From positions 1-24,348 of the forward strand of contig CAQUWW010000008.1 in the NCBI GenBank assembly GCA_948896875.1: 24,348 bases of DNA. Direction: 5' to 3'. Below the pieces are notes generated by a model that was not told the DNA's origin, ran no database searches, and saw only the letters and a program-made list of their open reading frames with translations. This document shows positions 7,109 through 14,447 of this stretch, one piece after another; the stretch's first letter is position 1, and each line of letters starts with the position of its first letter. The position numbers were made by a program, and so were the translations under genes. This DNA comes from an uncultured Acetatifactor sp. Lineage in GTDB: Bacteria > Bacillota > Clostridia > Lachnospirales > Lachnospiraceae.

Positions 7109-8335
7109 TCATATCATTTTCAGGACATAGGTTCGGTATTCGGAGGGCGTGTAAGAGGTATAATGCCTGAAATTGATGTTGAATCTGTTTGGATTCGGAT
7201 AGCCTACCTTCAGGGCGATTTCCGAGATTTTTTGGTTGGTTTTTAAAAATTCTACTGCCTTCTGCATCCGTATCTCAATCAAATAATCCTTGTATGTGAT
7301 GCCGGTGACCTGTTTGAAACATCTGCTGAAATAGGCGCCAGACATATAGACGCTCTCAGCCACCATATCCCTGGTTAAATCCAACGCATAATTCTCTTTC
7401 ATAAAGAGAACGGCATTTTCGATTCTGGCGCGGATGACGTCGTTGTCTTCGCCGGGGCCGGCACATTCCGGATTGTAAAACTCACCGGTAGCCGCGGCCC
7501 TGAGTTCCGAAAGCTGACCGTCAAAAGCCGCCAGGCGCAGTTGTTCCATGGAAGAGAAGCGTAGCAGAAGCCGGAGACTCAGAGAGATTTTCAGAATCTG
7601 ACTAATCTGACCGCCCAGTGATTCAAAATCCATGGAACCACCTGTATCATCGAAGATAAAATAGTCACATTGCTCCTTACTGTCGGGAAGCGGCAGCAGG
7701 AACAGAGAGGGATATTGTAAGCGAATCAGGTTGCTGATGGCAGTGAGCAGTGCATCATGTCCGTATATCCACATTTCCGTGTCGAAAAATTCAATCCGTA
7801 TATAGAAGCCATTCCCTGATTTGTCATAGGCAAAGGGAAAATCCAGGCAGGAAAAACGGGCGGCGGCGCTGCCTGCGTCCGTATACTTTCCTGCCAGAAT
7901 GCCTGTCAGGTACAGTTCCTGATCATCGTTCTGTACGGGAGGGCAATAGGCAATCCGTTTGAAGGACAATGTCTGGGAGGCTGCCTGCAGAGCCAGAGTC
8001 AGCTCCTTAAAATCCAGAGGCTTCAGCAGATAGTGCGTCACCCCCAGCCGCATGGCAGCCTTGGCGTATTCAAACTCTCCATAGCTGCTGATAATGACCG
8101 GAACATAGTTGGAGGTGAGCCGGTTAAGCTGCTCAAGCAATTCCAACCCGTCCATCACGGGCATGCGGATATCTATCAGGAGGATATCTACCGGTGACTG
8201 CCGGAAAGCCTCCAGGGCTTCCAGGCCATTACTGCAGGTATGGGTGACCTGATAGGCAGGCAGCCGGGTTTCGATATATTTCTGAAGCATTTCCCGGGAC
8301 ATCGTCTCATCATCAACGATCATCAACTGGTACAT
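7109..8335 (-). CDS. YesN-like response regulator, REC plus AraC HTH
   Basis: A 408-residue cytoplasmic regulator. The receiver domain (1-120) has acidic D8/D9, phosphoacceptor D55 in LLIDIRMP, and the KPL lysine. A middle linker domain (about 130-300) precedes an AraC-type double HTH (about 310-408) with GAYFSRCFKQVTGITYKDYL and ISEIALKVGYPNPNRFNINFRHYT. The start MYQLMIVDDE at 8335 was chosen over an upstream in-frame ATG because AGGGAGG lies at proper spacing and receiver domains begin here. The phosphorylated protein most likely activates a sugar-transport operon; the one at 10826-18344 is the natural candidate, since YesMN/LplB-type permease pairing is widespread. That link is inference. 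Confidence 0.9.
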   Translation of the reverse strand: MYQLMIVDDETMSREMLQKYIETRLPAYQVTHTCSNGLEALEAFRQSPVDILLIDIRMPVMDGLELLEQLNRLTSNYVPVIISSYGEFEYAKAAMRLGVTHYLLKPLDFKELTLALQAASQTLSFKRIAYCPPVQNDDQELYLTGILAGKYTDAGSAAARFSCLDFPFAYDKSGNGFYIRIEFFDTEMWIYGHDALLTAISNLIRLQYPSLFLLPLPDSKEQCDYFIFDDTGGSMDFESLGGQISQILKISLSLRLLLRFSSMEQLRLAAFDGQLSELRAAATGEFYNPECAGPGEDNDVIRARIENAVLFMKENYALDLTRDMVAESVYMSGAYFSRCFKQVTGITYKDYLIEIRMQKAVEFLKTNQKISEIALKVGYPNPNRFNINFRHYTSYTPSEYRTYVLKMI

Positions 8336-8378
8336 AGGGGATTCCTCCCTGGTATAAAAATCGGGTAAATTTATTTTT

Positions 8379-8407
8379 ATAATAACGAAAATACCGTGCT
8401 TTTGCAA
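8379..8407 (-). promoter_or_regulatory. Promoter of the YesN/YesM-like operon
   Basis: On the minus strand TTGCAA (8402-8407) and TATTAT (8379-8384) are separated by exactly 17 bp. The -10 lies about 44 bp upstream of the ATG at 8335. The surrounding DNA is markedly AT-rich. Confidence 0.6.
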
Positions 8408-8460
8408 ATGAAAAAAGCGGATTGGAGAAAGATGGCATAAAACGAGAAAAATAACACAAA

Positions 8461-8764
8461 ATGTGGGCTGCCGGAGATAAGGAGAGAAAAAGCATCACAA
8501 AACGATATGCAAAAGGTCAAGAAAAATCCATCATTTTACTTGCACTCATGTGGTGGCTGAGTGCAATGCTCACTGTCTTCGCAGCGACGGAGAGCCAGGA
8601 TGGTGTGGAAATCACAGTCACTGCAGATCGACAGAAGTACAGTAGTGATCAGAAAATCAAAGCATCTGTTACCGTGGAAGAATAGTGTATCTGTGGAGAC
8701 AGCTCAGAAATACAGTAAAAAGCAGAAAGAAGATTTGATTGTCTGGTTGAAAAAGAATCTGTAA
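8461..8764 (+). pseudogene. Decayed gene for a secreted surface protein
   Basis: The reading frame at 8461-8685 encodes a signal peptide (ILLALMWWLSAMLTVFAATES) followed by the start of an Ig-like/surface-protein domain (GVEITVTADRQKYSSDQKIKASVTVEE), then stops. A second frame (to 8764) continues with NSVSVETAQKYSKKQKEDLI, which looks like a more distal piece of the same protein. AAGGAG at 8479-8484 precedes ATC at 8494 at normal start-codon spacing, suggesting the original start may also have mutated. The best reading is a remnant with a large internal deletion plus frameshift. The parent family is a guess from the pattern of Lachnospiraceae surface proteins. The remaining 8765-8877 shows only a small hairpin (GTTCT/AGAAC). 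Confidence 0.5.
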
Positions 8765-8877
8765 ACTGATAAAATCTTATGCAAAGCAAAAAGTTCTGAA
8801 TTCCCAGAAAGAACAGAAGAGGGTTATACGGTGAGAGTATAAACTGAACAAAACCGCGCTTGTACGGAGGTGATTTT

Positions 8878-10458
8878 ATGGGGACTTATTTGAATCCGGG
8901 AAATAAAGGATTTCAGGAAATCTTGCAGTCGGGATATGTGGATAAGACCGGCCTGATTGCACTGGTCAATCAGACTGTGGGGACAATGCAGAAGCTGACC
9001 TGTATCAGCAGGCCGAGGCGTTTTGGAAAGTCTTATGCGGCAAAGATGCTGTGTGCGTATTATGACTGTTCCTGCGATTCCCGATGGCTTTTTGAGGGCA
9101 AGGAGATTGCGAGGAAAGAAGGTTTTTTGACGCATCTGAATCAGTATCATGTGATCAATCTGGATATTACCGGTTTTATTTCTGATGCGACAGGAAGGGA
9201 TATACCGCTCTCAAATGTGCCAAACATGATTGCAGAGGCAATTTACAGAGAATTGACGGAGAGCTATCCGGAACAGAAGGGGAAAGGCCTTGCGGATGCC
9301 ATGATTGGCTGTGTGGAGAAATCAGGGAAAGAGTTTGTGTTTATCATTGACGAGTGGGACGCGCTGATCCGTGAAGCGAAAGGGGATACGGCAGTACAGA
9401 AGAAGTATCTGAACTTTCTTCGGGGCTGGTTTAAGAACGGCAATTTCACACCGAAGGTGGTGGCTGCTGCTTACATGACCGGGATTCTGCCCATCAAGAA
9501 GGACGGTTCCCAGTCGGCAATTTCGGATTTCATAGAATATCCGATTTTTGAGCCGGACGGATTTGCGGAGTTTACCGGCTTCACGGAGGATGAGGTGGAG
9601 CGTGTGTGCGAGAGCTATAGGATGAGCTTTGAGGATGCCAGAAAATGGTACGACGGGTATGAGTTTCCGGATGTGGGGGCAATTTACAATCCTTATTCGG
9701 TGATGATGGCGATGCGGAAGAGGAAGTTTGGCTCTTACTGGCAGAAGACTTCCGCGGCAGAATCGCTGATGACCTATATCAATATGGATTTCGAGGGGCT
9801 GCAGGAGACCATTTCCCGGCTGATTTCCGGGGAGGAGATAGAGGTTGACAAGGACTTTTTTGAGAATGATTTTGAAACCTTCAAGAGCCGTGACGATGTG
9901 CTGACTCTGCTGATTCATCTGGGGTATCTTACCTGGAATGAGGAGGAGGGGACGGCACATATTCCCAATGAAGAAGTGAGGATTGAGTTCCGGAGGATCC
10001 TGAAAGGCACAGATGTGAACCGGAAATGGATGGAGCTGCTTGGCCGTTCCGAAAAGCTTATGGAGGACACAATTGCGAGCAATGAGGCGGCAGTCAGTGA
10101 AGCGATAGAGAAGATCCGTGAGACGCAGTATGCGCCTACTTTCTATAATGATGAGCAGGCGCTGCGCTACGTGATTAAGTTTGCGTATATTGCTGCCATA
10201 GACAGGTACCTGAAGGTGGAAGAGCTTCCGTCGGGCAGAGGGATTGCGGATGTGGTGTACCTGCCGAAACACAGATCGCCGCTGCCTGCATTGGTGATTG
10301 AACTGAAATGGAATAAGTCCTCAGAGGGCGCAATCCGCCAGATAAAAGACCGGAATTATCCGGCAGTGCTGAAAGAGTATGGCGGTGAGGTATTGCTGGT
10401 GGGAATCAATTATGATGAAAAGAAGAAAGAGCACAGCTGTGTGATTGAGAGAATATGA
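8878..10458 (+). CDS. AAA-ATPase-like protein with C-terminal PD-(D/E)XK nuclease domain
   Basis: A 526-residue cytoplasmic protein of the predicted AAA-ATPase (PF09820) plus PDDEXK_9 (PF08011) architecture. The N-terminus has YLNPGNKGF and YVDKTGLI, then the Walker A-like RPRRFGKSYAAK (about 44-55) and Walker B FVFIIDEWDALIRE (about 153-166). The C-terminus has the nuclease signature: GRGIADVVYLP with the acidic residue, then ALVIELKWNKS, then QIKDRNY. Start ATG 8878 follows GGAGGTG; an in-frame ATG 18 nt upstream lacks a site. The family is multicopy in Clostridia and Bacteroidetes. Its role is not established (defence or mobile-element links have been suggested). It is monocistronic, followed by tandem terminators, and unrelated to its sugar-operon neighbours. 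Confidence 0.88.
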   Translation: MGTYLNPGNKGFQEILQSGYVDKTGLIALVNQTVGTMQKLTCISRPRRFGKSYAAKMLCAYYDCSCDSRWLFEGKEIARKEGFLTHLNQYHVINLDITGFISDATGRDIPLSNVPNMIAEAIYRELTESYPEQKGKGLADAMIGCVEKSGKEFVFIIDEWDALIREAKGDTAVQKKYLNFLRGWFKNGNFTPKVVAAAYMTGILPIKKDGSQSAISDFIEYPIFEPDGFAEFTGFTEDEVERVCESYRMSFEDARKWYDGYEFPDVGAIYNPYSVMMAMRKRKFGSYWQKTSAAESLMTYINMDFEGLQETISRLISGEEIEVDKDFFENDFETFKSRDDVLTLLIHLGYLTWNEEEGTAHIPNEEVRIEFRRILKGTDVNRKWMELLGRSEKLMEDTIASNEAAVSEAIEKIRETQYAPTFYNDEQALRYVIKFAYIAAIDRYLKVEELPSGRGIADVVYLPKHRSPLPALVIELKWNKSSEGAIRQIKDRNYPAVLKEYGGEVLLVGINYDEKKKEHSCVIERI

Positions 10459-10490
10459 ACGAAAAAAATTTGTATACTGACAGCCATGCT

Positions 10491-10525
10491 GCCCGCGGGA
10501 GATAACTCTGCGGGCGTTTTCTTTT
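10491..10525 (+). terminator. Intrinsic terminator of the AAA/nuclease gene
   Basis: GCCCGC (10491-10496) pairs with GCGGGC (10510-10515), followed by TTTTCTTTT. It lies 33 bp after the stop codon. Confidence 0.75.
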
Positions 10526-10540
10526 GCGTGCCTGTGGCAG

Positions 10541-10567
10541 GCCGGACTACCTGACGCCGGCTTTTTT
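10541..10567 (+). terminator. Second, tandem terminator
   Basis: GCCGG (10541-10545) pairs with CCGGC (10557-10561), followed by six T residues (10562-10567). It backs up the preceding terminator and would isolate the sugar operon from upstream transcription. Confidence 0.6.
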
Positions 10568-10678
10568 GTGCCTGTTATTCTTTGGAAAGTGTCCGGTAGC
10601 TGAACCCTTACATCCGGCTGAGAGCCCGGAAAAGCACACGAATGGGCATGAAACGCGAAGGATGGCACCGATCGGCGA

Positions 10679-10707
10679 TTGGCGCGGAGGTAGGGAGAAG
10701 GTATAAT
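10679..10707 (+). promoter_or_regulatory. Promoter of the sugar-uptake operon
   Basis: TTGGCG (10679-10684) and a perfect TATAAT (10702-10707) are separated by 17 bp. The -10 overlaps the first copy of a 25-bp direct repeat, so a factor bound there would directly affect initiation. The start site would fall near 10714, giving a leader of about 110 nt. Confidence 0.65.
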
Positions 10708-10727
10708 ATGTCCATATTCAAGGCAGG
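10703..10727 (+). repeat. 25-bp direct repeat, copy 1 (operator candidate)
   Basis: Perfectly identical to 10775-10799, 72 bp apart. It contains the palindrome AATATG-TC-CATATT (10705-10718) and overlaps the -10. Placement fits an operator for a repressor or for the YesN-like regulator; the binding factor is not known. Confidence 0.6.
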
Positions 10728-10729
10728 GA

Positions 10730-10773
10730 ATGGCCGAAAGGCCATCCATACCATGTGCGGGCTGTGCACATGG
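10730..10773 (+). other. Two leader hairpins between the 25-bp repeats
   Basis: ATGGCC-GAAA-GGCCAT (10730-10745) is a perfect 6-bp stem with a GNRA tetraloop. CCATGTGC (10751-10758) and GCACATGG (10766-10773) make a perfect 8-bp stem with a 7-nt loop. Both lie in the predicted 5' untranslated leader of the operon, flanked by the two 25-bp repeats. They could stabilise or regulate the mRNA; no known riboswitch is recognised. Confidence 0.5.
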
Positions 10774-10774
10774 C

Positions 10775-10799
10775 ATAATATGTCCATATTCAAGGCAGG
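10775..10799 (+). repeat. 25-bp direct repeat, copy 2
   Basis: Second exact copy of the repeat at 10703-10727, with its palindrome at 10777-10790. It sits about 60 bp into the predicted transcript and 26 bp before the permease GTG start, so it could be a second operator or an RNA-level site. Confidence 0.6.
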
Positions 10800-10825
10800 C
10801 AGCGCAGAGACAGGAGGGGAAAACA

Positions 10826-11755
10826 GTGGGAACAAAATCAAAGCCCAGATACTCAAAACGGACGATCAGGGAAAGCTTAAGCATGGGGATGCTGGCCATA
10901 CCGGGTATCCTGTTATTACTGGTTTTCAACTATGCCCCGATGTTCGGCATCGTGATCGCCTTTAAAAACTATAAACCACTGAAGGGTATTCTGGGAAGCG
11001 ACTGGTGCGGTTTGGATAATTTCAAGTTTTTCTTCACCTCCCAGGATGCCTTCCGAACCATTCGCAATACCATGTGCTACAATATCGCGTTTATTGTGTT
11101 CGGAACCGTTGCCTCCGTGAGTCTGGCGCTTCTGTTCTACCATCTGCACAGCAGGAAAGCTATGAAGGCTTATAATACGGTTATCATTATGCCGAAGTTC
11201 CTGTCGGCGGTTATTCTTTCCTTCCTGGTGGAAATATTCCTGCACTACAGATTCGGCCTGTTTAATCAGATCATCAAGGCTTTGGGCGGGGCAGCCATTG
11301 ACTGGTACACGAAACCTTCCGCCTGGCCGTTTATCCTGACAATCGTGAAAATGTGGGGTTCTGTGGGAGTCAGCAGCATGATATTTTATGCTTCCCTGAT
11401 GAGCCTGGACGGAGGGCTTATTGAGGCGGCGCAGCTGGACGGAGCCAACAAGCCGCAGCAGATCTGGCATGTGATGCTTCCGCACCTGATTCCAGTGATT
11501 GTGATTCAGACCATTATTAATATCGGACAGCTGTTTTCGGGTGATTTCGGGTTGTTCTATCAGGTACCGCAGAACAAGGGTATTCTCTATCCGACTACGG
11601 ATATCATTAATACATATACCTTCCGCGCCCTACAGGACGGCAACTTTGCCCGCTCCGCGGCGGTAGGGCTGGCACAGTCCGCCGCCGGCCTGGTGATGGT
11701 GGTAACTACCAACAAAATAATTAAGAGAATCAGCCCTGAAAACGCAATGTTTTAA
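10826..11755 (+). CDS. Sugar ABC transporter permease, LplB-like
   Basis: A 309-residue integral membrane permease of the binding-protein-dependent family (COG4209 type). It has about six TM helices, beginning with MLAIPGILLLLVFNYAPMFGIVIAF, a motif typical of LplB proteins. The EAA loop EAAQLDGANKPQQIWHVMLPHL contacts the ABC ATPase. GTG 10826 is chosen because AGGAGGGG lies directly upstream; the longer in-frame ATG at 10730 would translate the leader hairpins. It would pair with the next permease. No ATPase is encoded here; a shared MsmX-type ATPase elsewhere is usual. Likely cargo is an oligosaccharide. Confidence 0.9.
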   Translation: MGTKSKPRYSKRTIRESLSMGMLAIPGILLLLVFNYAPMFGIVIAFKNYKPLKGILGSDWCGLDNFKFFFTSQDAFRTIRNTMCYNIAFIVFGTVASVSLALLFYHLHSRKAMKAYNTVIIMPKFLSAVILSFLVEIFLHYRFGLFNQIIKALGGAAIDWYTKPSAWPFILTIVKMWGSVGVSSMIFYASLMSLDGGLIEAAQLDGANKPQQIWHVMLPHLIPVIVIQTIINIGQLFSGDFGLFYQVPQNKGILYPTTDIINTYTFRALQDGNFARSAAVGLAQSAAGLVMVVTTNKIIKRISPENAMF

Positions 11756-11787
11756 GAAGCGGATACGGAACTGATACAGGAGGCTTT

Positions 11788-12660
11788 ATGAAGAAAAAGA
11801 AAAATAAGGGCCAGATAGTACTGCATATGGTATTTCTGGTGCTGATGGCGGTTTATATCCTGCCGATTCTGGTGCTGATAGCCAGTTCCTTCACAGACGA
11901 AACAGCTCTGATACAAAACGGATACTCCCTGATTCCGTCCGTGTTCAGCATGGAAGCCTATGAAACGGCATTCCGCAATCCCATGAAGATGATTCTGGCA
12001 TATGGAGTGAATATTTTTTATACGATTGCTGCCACCGCGCTGTCCACGCTGGTGATCGCCCTGTTGGCATATCCGCTTTCCAGAGATACTTTTATCTGGC
12101 GGAAACAACTGAATTTTTTTGTATATTTTACCATGCTGTTTTCCGGAGGGCTGGTGCCGTCTTATCTGCTGATCAGAAACATCCTGCATATGGATGATAC
12201 CATCTGGGTTTACATTGTTCCCTGCCTGGTCTCCGCCTACAATGTGTTGATTGTCAGGACAAGTTACTGGGCGATTCCTAATGAACTGGTGGAAGCGGCA
12301 AAGATAGACGGCGCCCGTGAATTGTATATCTGCTTCCGGATTATCATTCCCCTGAGCAAGGCAAGCATTGCCTCCGTATCTTTCCTGTACATGGTAGACA
12401 GATGGAATGACTGGATGACATCTATGCTGTATATCCGCAACCCGGATCTGTATTCCCTGCAGTATCTTCTGCAAAAGCTCCTGCGGGAGGCAGAGGCATT
12501 GAAAAATTATGCCGCCGCCGGAGATGCGTCTGCGGTGATGCCGGCGGAGACACTGCGGTTTGCCATGGCTCTTGTGGCAGCGGGACCGGTGCTGATGGTT
12601 TTTCCCTTTTTCCAGAAATATTTCACAAAGGGTATGACGCTGGGAGGCGTGAAGGGGTAG
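11788..12660 (+). CDS. Sugar ABC transporter permease, YtcP/UgpE-like
   Basis: A 290-residue partner permease (COG0395 type) with about six TM helices and the EAA loop EAAKIDGARELYICFRIIIPL. The family-typical C-terminus, FFQKYFTKGMTLGGVKG, is intact. AGGAGG precedes ATG 11788, 32 nt after the previous stop. It forms the channel with the LplB-like subunit. Confidence 0.92.
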   Translation: MKKKKNKGQIVLHMVFLVLMAVYILPILVLIASSFTDETALIQNGYSLIPSVFSMEAYETAFRNPMKMILAYGVNIFYTIAATALSTLVIALLAYPLSRDTFIWRKQLNFFVYFTMLFSGGLVPSYLLIRNILHMDDTIWVYIVPCLVSAYNVLIVRTSYWAIPNELVEAAKIDGARELYICFRIIIPLSKASIASVSFLYMVDRWNDWMTSMLYIRNPDLYSLQYLLQKLLREAEALKNYAAAGDASAVMPAETLRFAMALVAAGPVLMVFPFFQKYFTKGMTLGGVKG

Positions 12661-12721
12661 CGGGAATGTTTTTTGCTATGGCTCTGATAGAGTAATCTTT
12701 CAAATAGAAAAGGAGAAAATT

Positions 12722-14386
12722 ATGAAAATTATGAAAAAGTGGTTGGCAATCGGTTTGGCGGTTGCCATGCTGATGGGACTTAGCGCCTGCGGAAATGAGA
12801 ATCAGGACAGCAGCCGGCAGCAGGAAAGCAGTGCCTCTGAGGAAAGCGGCAAATCTGAAGAAAGCAGTGCGCCGCAGGAGAGCAGTACAGAGGAGGCTGG
12901 CGGCTCGGAAGCGAAGGAGCCGGTTCTGTTAGAGTGGTATTACAGGGGAAATGGGCAGCAGAAGGACACGGACAGAGTAGAGGATCGGGTAAATGAGCTG
13001 CTGAAGCAATACCCCGGTCTGGAGCATGTAAGCATCAACATTAATTGCTTCCCTGCCAGCGAGTATGCCACACAGGTCACCACGGCGCAGGCTTCCGGCG
13101 CGCAGATTGATATTCTCAACAGTGTGAACCTGGATTTTGACAGGCATGTGGAGGATGGCAGCTGGATGCCCATGGAGGATTATATCTCCGATGCCCTGAA
13201 GACTGAGCTGCCGGAGTGGCTGTGGGAGATGGGCACCAGGAACGGGCATGTCTACATGGTTCCTAATTACCAGAATGCCTTTAATGCCAATTTCCTGTTC
13301 TTCCCAAAAGACTATATGGACAAGTACGGCGATTATGACGCCATGTACCAGGTGCTGACCGACTGGGAGGGCGCCTATTCTGAGAAGGTACAGTGCCTTG
13401 CGGACTATGTGAAGGCCGTCAATGAGGGGGAGGGCGGCGGAAAATACTGCGGCAATATGATACAGGGCGAGACAGGTTCCCTGGGCTTTGCCTATGTAAC
13501 ACCTTATGACAACCTGGGCAACGGCTTTGTGGTTCCGGACAAGTCCAACGAGGTGAAATTCGTATATGAGCTGGATGGCATCAAGGACATACTCAAGGGC
13601 TATGCCACATGGTATGACATGGGGCTCTATGCTCCTGACGGCGAGACCACGAATATCCTTGATTACAACCATGCAAACATGATGCAGCCTACCGCCTGTG
13701 TGTTCAGCGGCAAGGAGCAGGTGGGTACGCCGGAACAGGTGGCGGAAATCTACAGTTCCGCCTGGGGATTTGATGTGGTGGCAATTCCCACACAGCCTTA
13801 CAATTATATCCAGAATACCTGGGGCGCAGGGGGAAACGGCATCTCTTCCACCTGCAAGCATCCACAGGAAGCCTGTGATTTCATTGAAGCCCTGACGACT
13901 GGCACGGAGCTTGGCAGGGAGATTTACAATACCATGGTATTCGGACTGGAAGGGGAGCATTATACCAGGGATGAAAATGATCCCAACAGAATCACTACGC
14001 TGGAATATGACGGCTCACAGGGCGGGTCGGACACCTCTTACGCAGGATTGAAATGGATTCTGGGCAACAGCTTTTATGCTTATAAAAATCAGGCGGTTCT
14101 TGACGGCCAGTTTGAGCGTATCAAGGAGATGAACGAGGCGCCGGATACGGTTTCATCTTCCATCATCGGTTTTTCGGTATCTATGGCGAATGTGCAGACC
14201 GAAATCGACCAGGTGGTGGCTGTAGTAGGGGAATATCAGAGTTCCCTGAACAGCGGGACGCTGGGAGAGGAGGCCTGGGACGCTTACTATGAGGAATTCA
14301 TGGAGAAGGCCGAGAAGGCAGGGCTTTCTAAAATTAGAGAGGATTTCCAGGCGCAGCTGGATGAATGGCTTGCAGAAAACAGATAA
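12722..14386 (+). CDS. Extracellular sugar-binding lipoprotein, LplA-like
   Basis: A 554-residue solute-binding protein. A lipoprotein signal (MKIMKKWLAIGLAVAMLMGLSAC) ends in the lipobox LSAC with C23 as the lipid-modified residue, followed by a Ser/Glu/Gln-rich linker (about 24-66) and the mature family-1-type binding domain. ATG 12722 sits 6 nt after AGGAG; a second ATG at 12731 is too far from it. Its size matches the large LplA-type proteins that bind oligosaccharides for LplB/YtcP permeases. Aromatic residues are abundant, as in sugar-binding sites, but the ligand cannot be read off. Confidence 0.9.
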   Translation: MKIMKKWLAIGLAVAMLMGLSACGNENQDSSRQQESSASEESGKSEESSAPQESSTEEAGGSEAKEPVLLEWYYRGNGQQKDTDRVEDRVNELLKQYPGLEHVSININCFPASEYATQVTTAQASGAQIDILNSVNLDFDRHVEDGSWMPMEDYISDALKTELPEWLWEMGTRNGHVYMVPNYQNAFNANFLFFPKDYMDKYGDYDAMYQVLTDWEGAYSEKVQCLADYVKAVNEGEGGGKYCGNMIQGETGSLGFAYVTPYDNLGNGFVVPDKSNEVKFVYELDGIKDILKGYATWYDMGLYAPDGETTNILDYNHANMMQPTACVFSGKEQVGTPEQVAEIYSSAWGFDVVAIPTQPYNYIQNTWGAGGNGISSTCKHPQEACDFIEALTTGTELGREIYNTMVFGLEGEHYTRDENDPNRITTLEYDGSQGGSDTSYAGLKWILGNSFYAYKNQAVLDGQFERIKEMNEAPDTVSSSIIGFSVSMANVQTEIDQVVAVVGEYQSSLNSGTLGEEAWDAYYEEFMEKAEKAGLSKIREDFQAQLDEWLAENR

Positions 14387-14407
14387 AAGATGGAACGAAT
14401 ATGACGG

Positions 14408-14431
14408 AAGGGGCGGCTGTAGCCGCCCCTT
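14408..14431 (+). other. Intercistronic stem-loop after the binding-protein gene
   Basis: A perfect 10-bp GC-rich stem, AAGGGGCGGC/GCCGCCCCTT, with loop TGTA starts 22 bp after the binding-protein stop. It ends 17 bp before the next ATG. Only three T residues follow, so full termination is unlikely. In sugar-transport operons such hairpins protect the upstream binding-protein mRNA and lower downstream expression; that role is inferred. Confidence 0.6.
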
Positions 14432-14447
14432 TCCATGAGGAGAGAAA

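Noticed and set aside
9322..10272. Long minus-strand ORF opposite the AAA/nuclease gene
   Set aside because: Antisense shadow, rich in His/Arg/Leu, with no Shine-Dalgarno, while the plus strand has clear catalytic motifs.
10730..10825. N-terminal extension of the first permease
   Set aside because: It would translate the leader hairpins and the second 25-bp repeat, lacks a ribosome binding site, and gives a Cys/Pro-rich sequence unlike permeases.
12929..13960. 343-codon minus-strand ORF opposite the binding-protein gene
   Set aside because: Antisense shadow of a well-supported lipoprotein gene with no recognisable domain.
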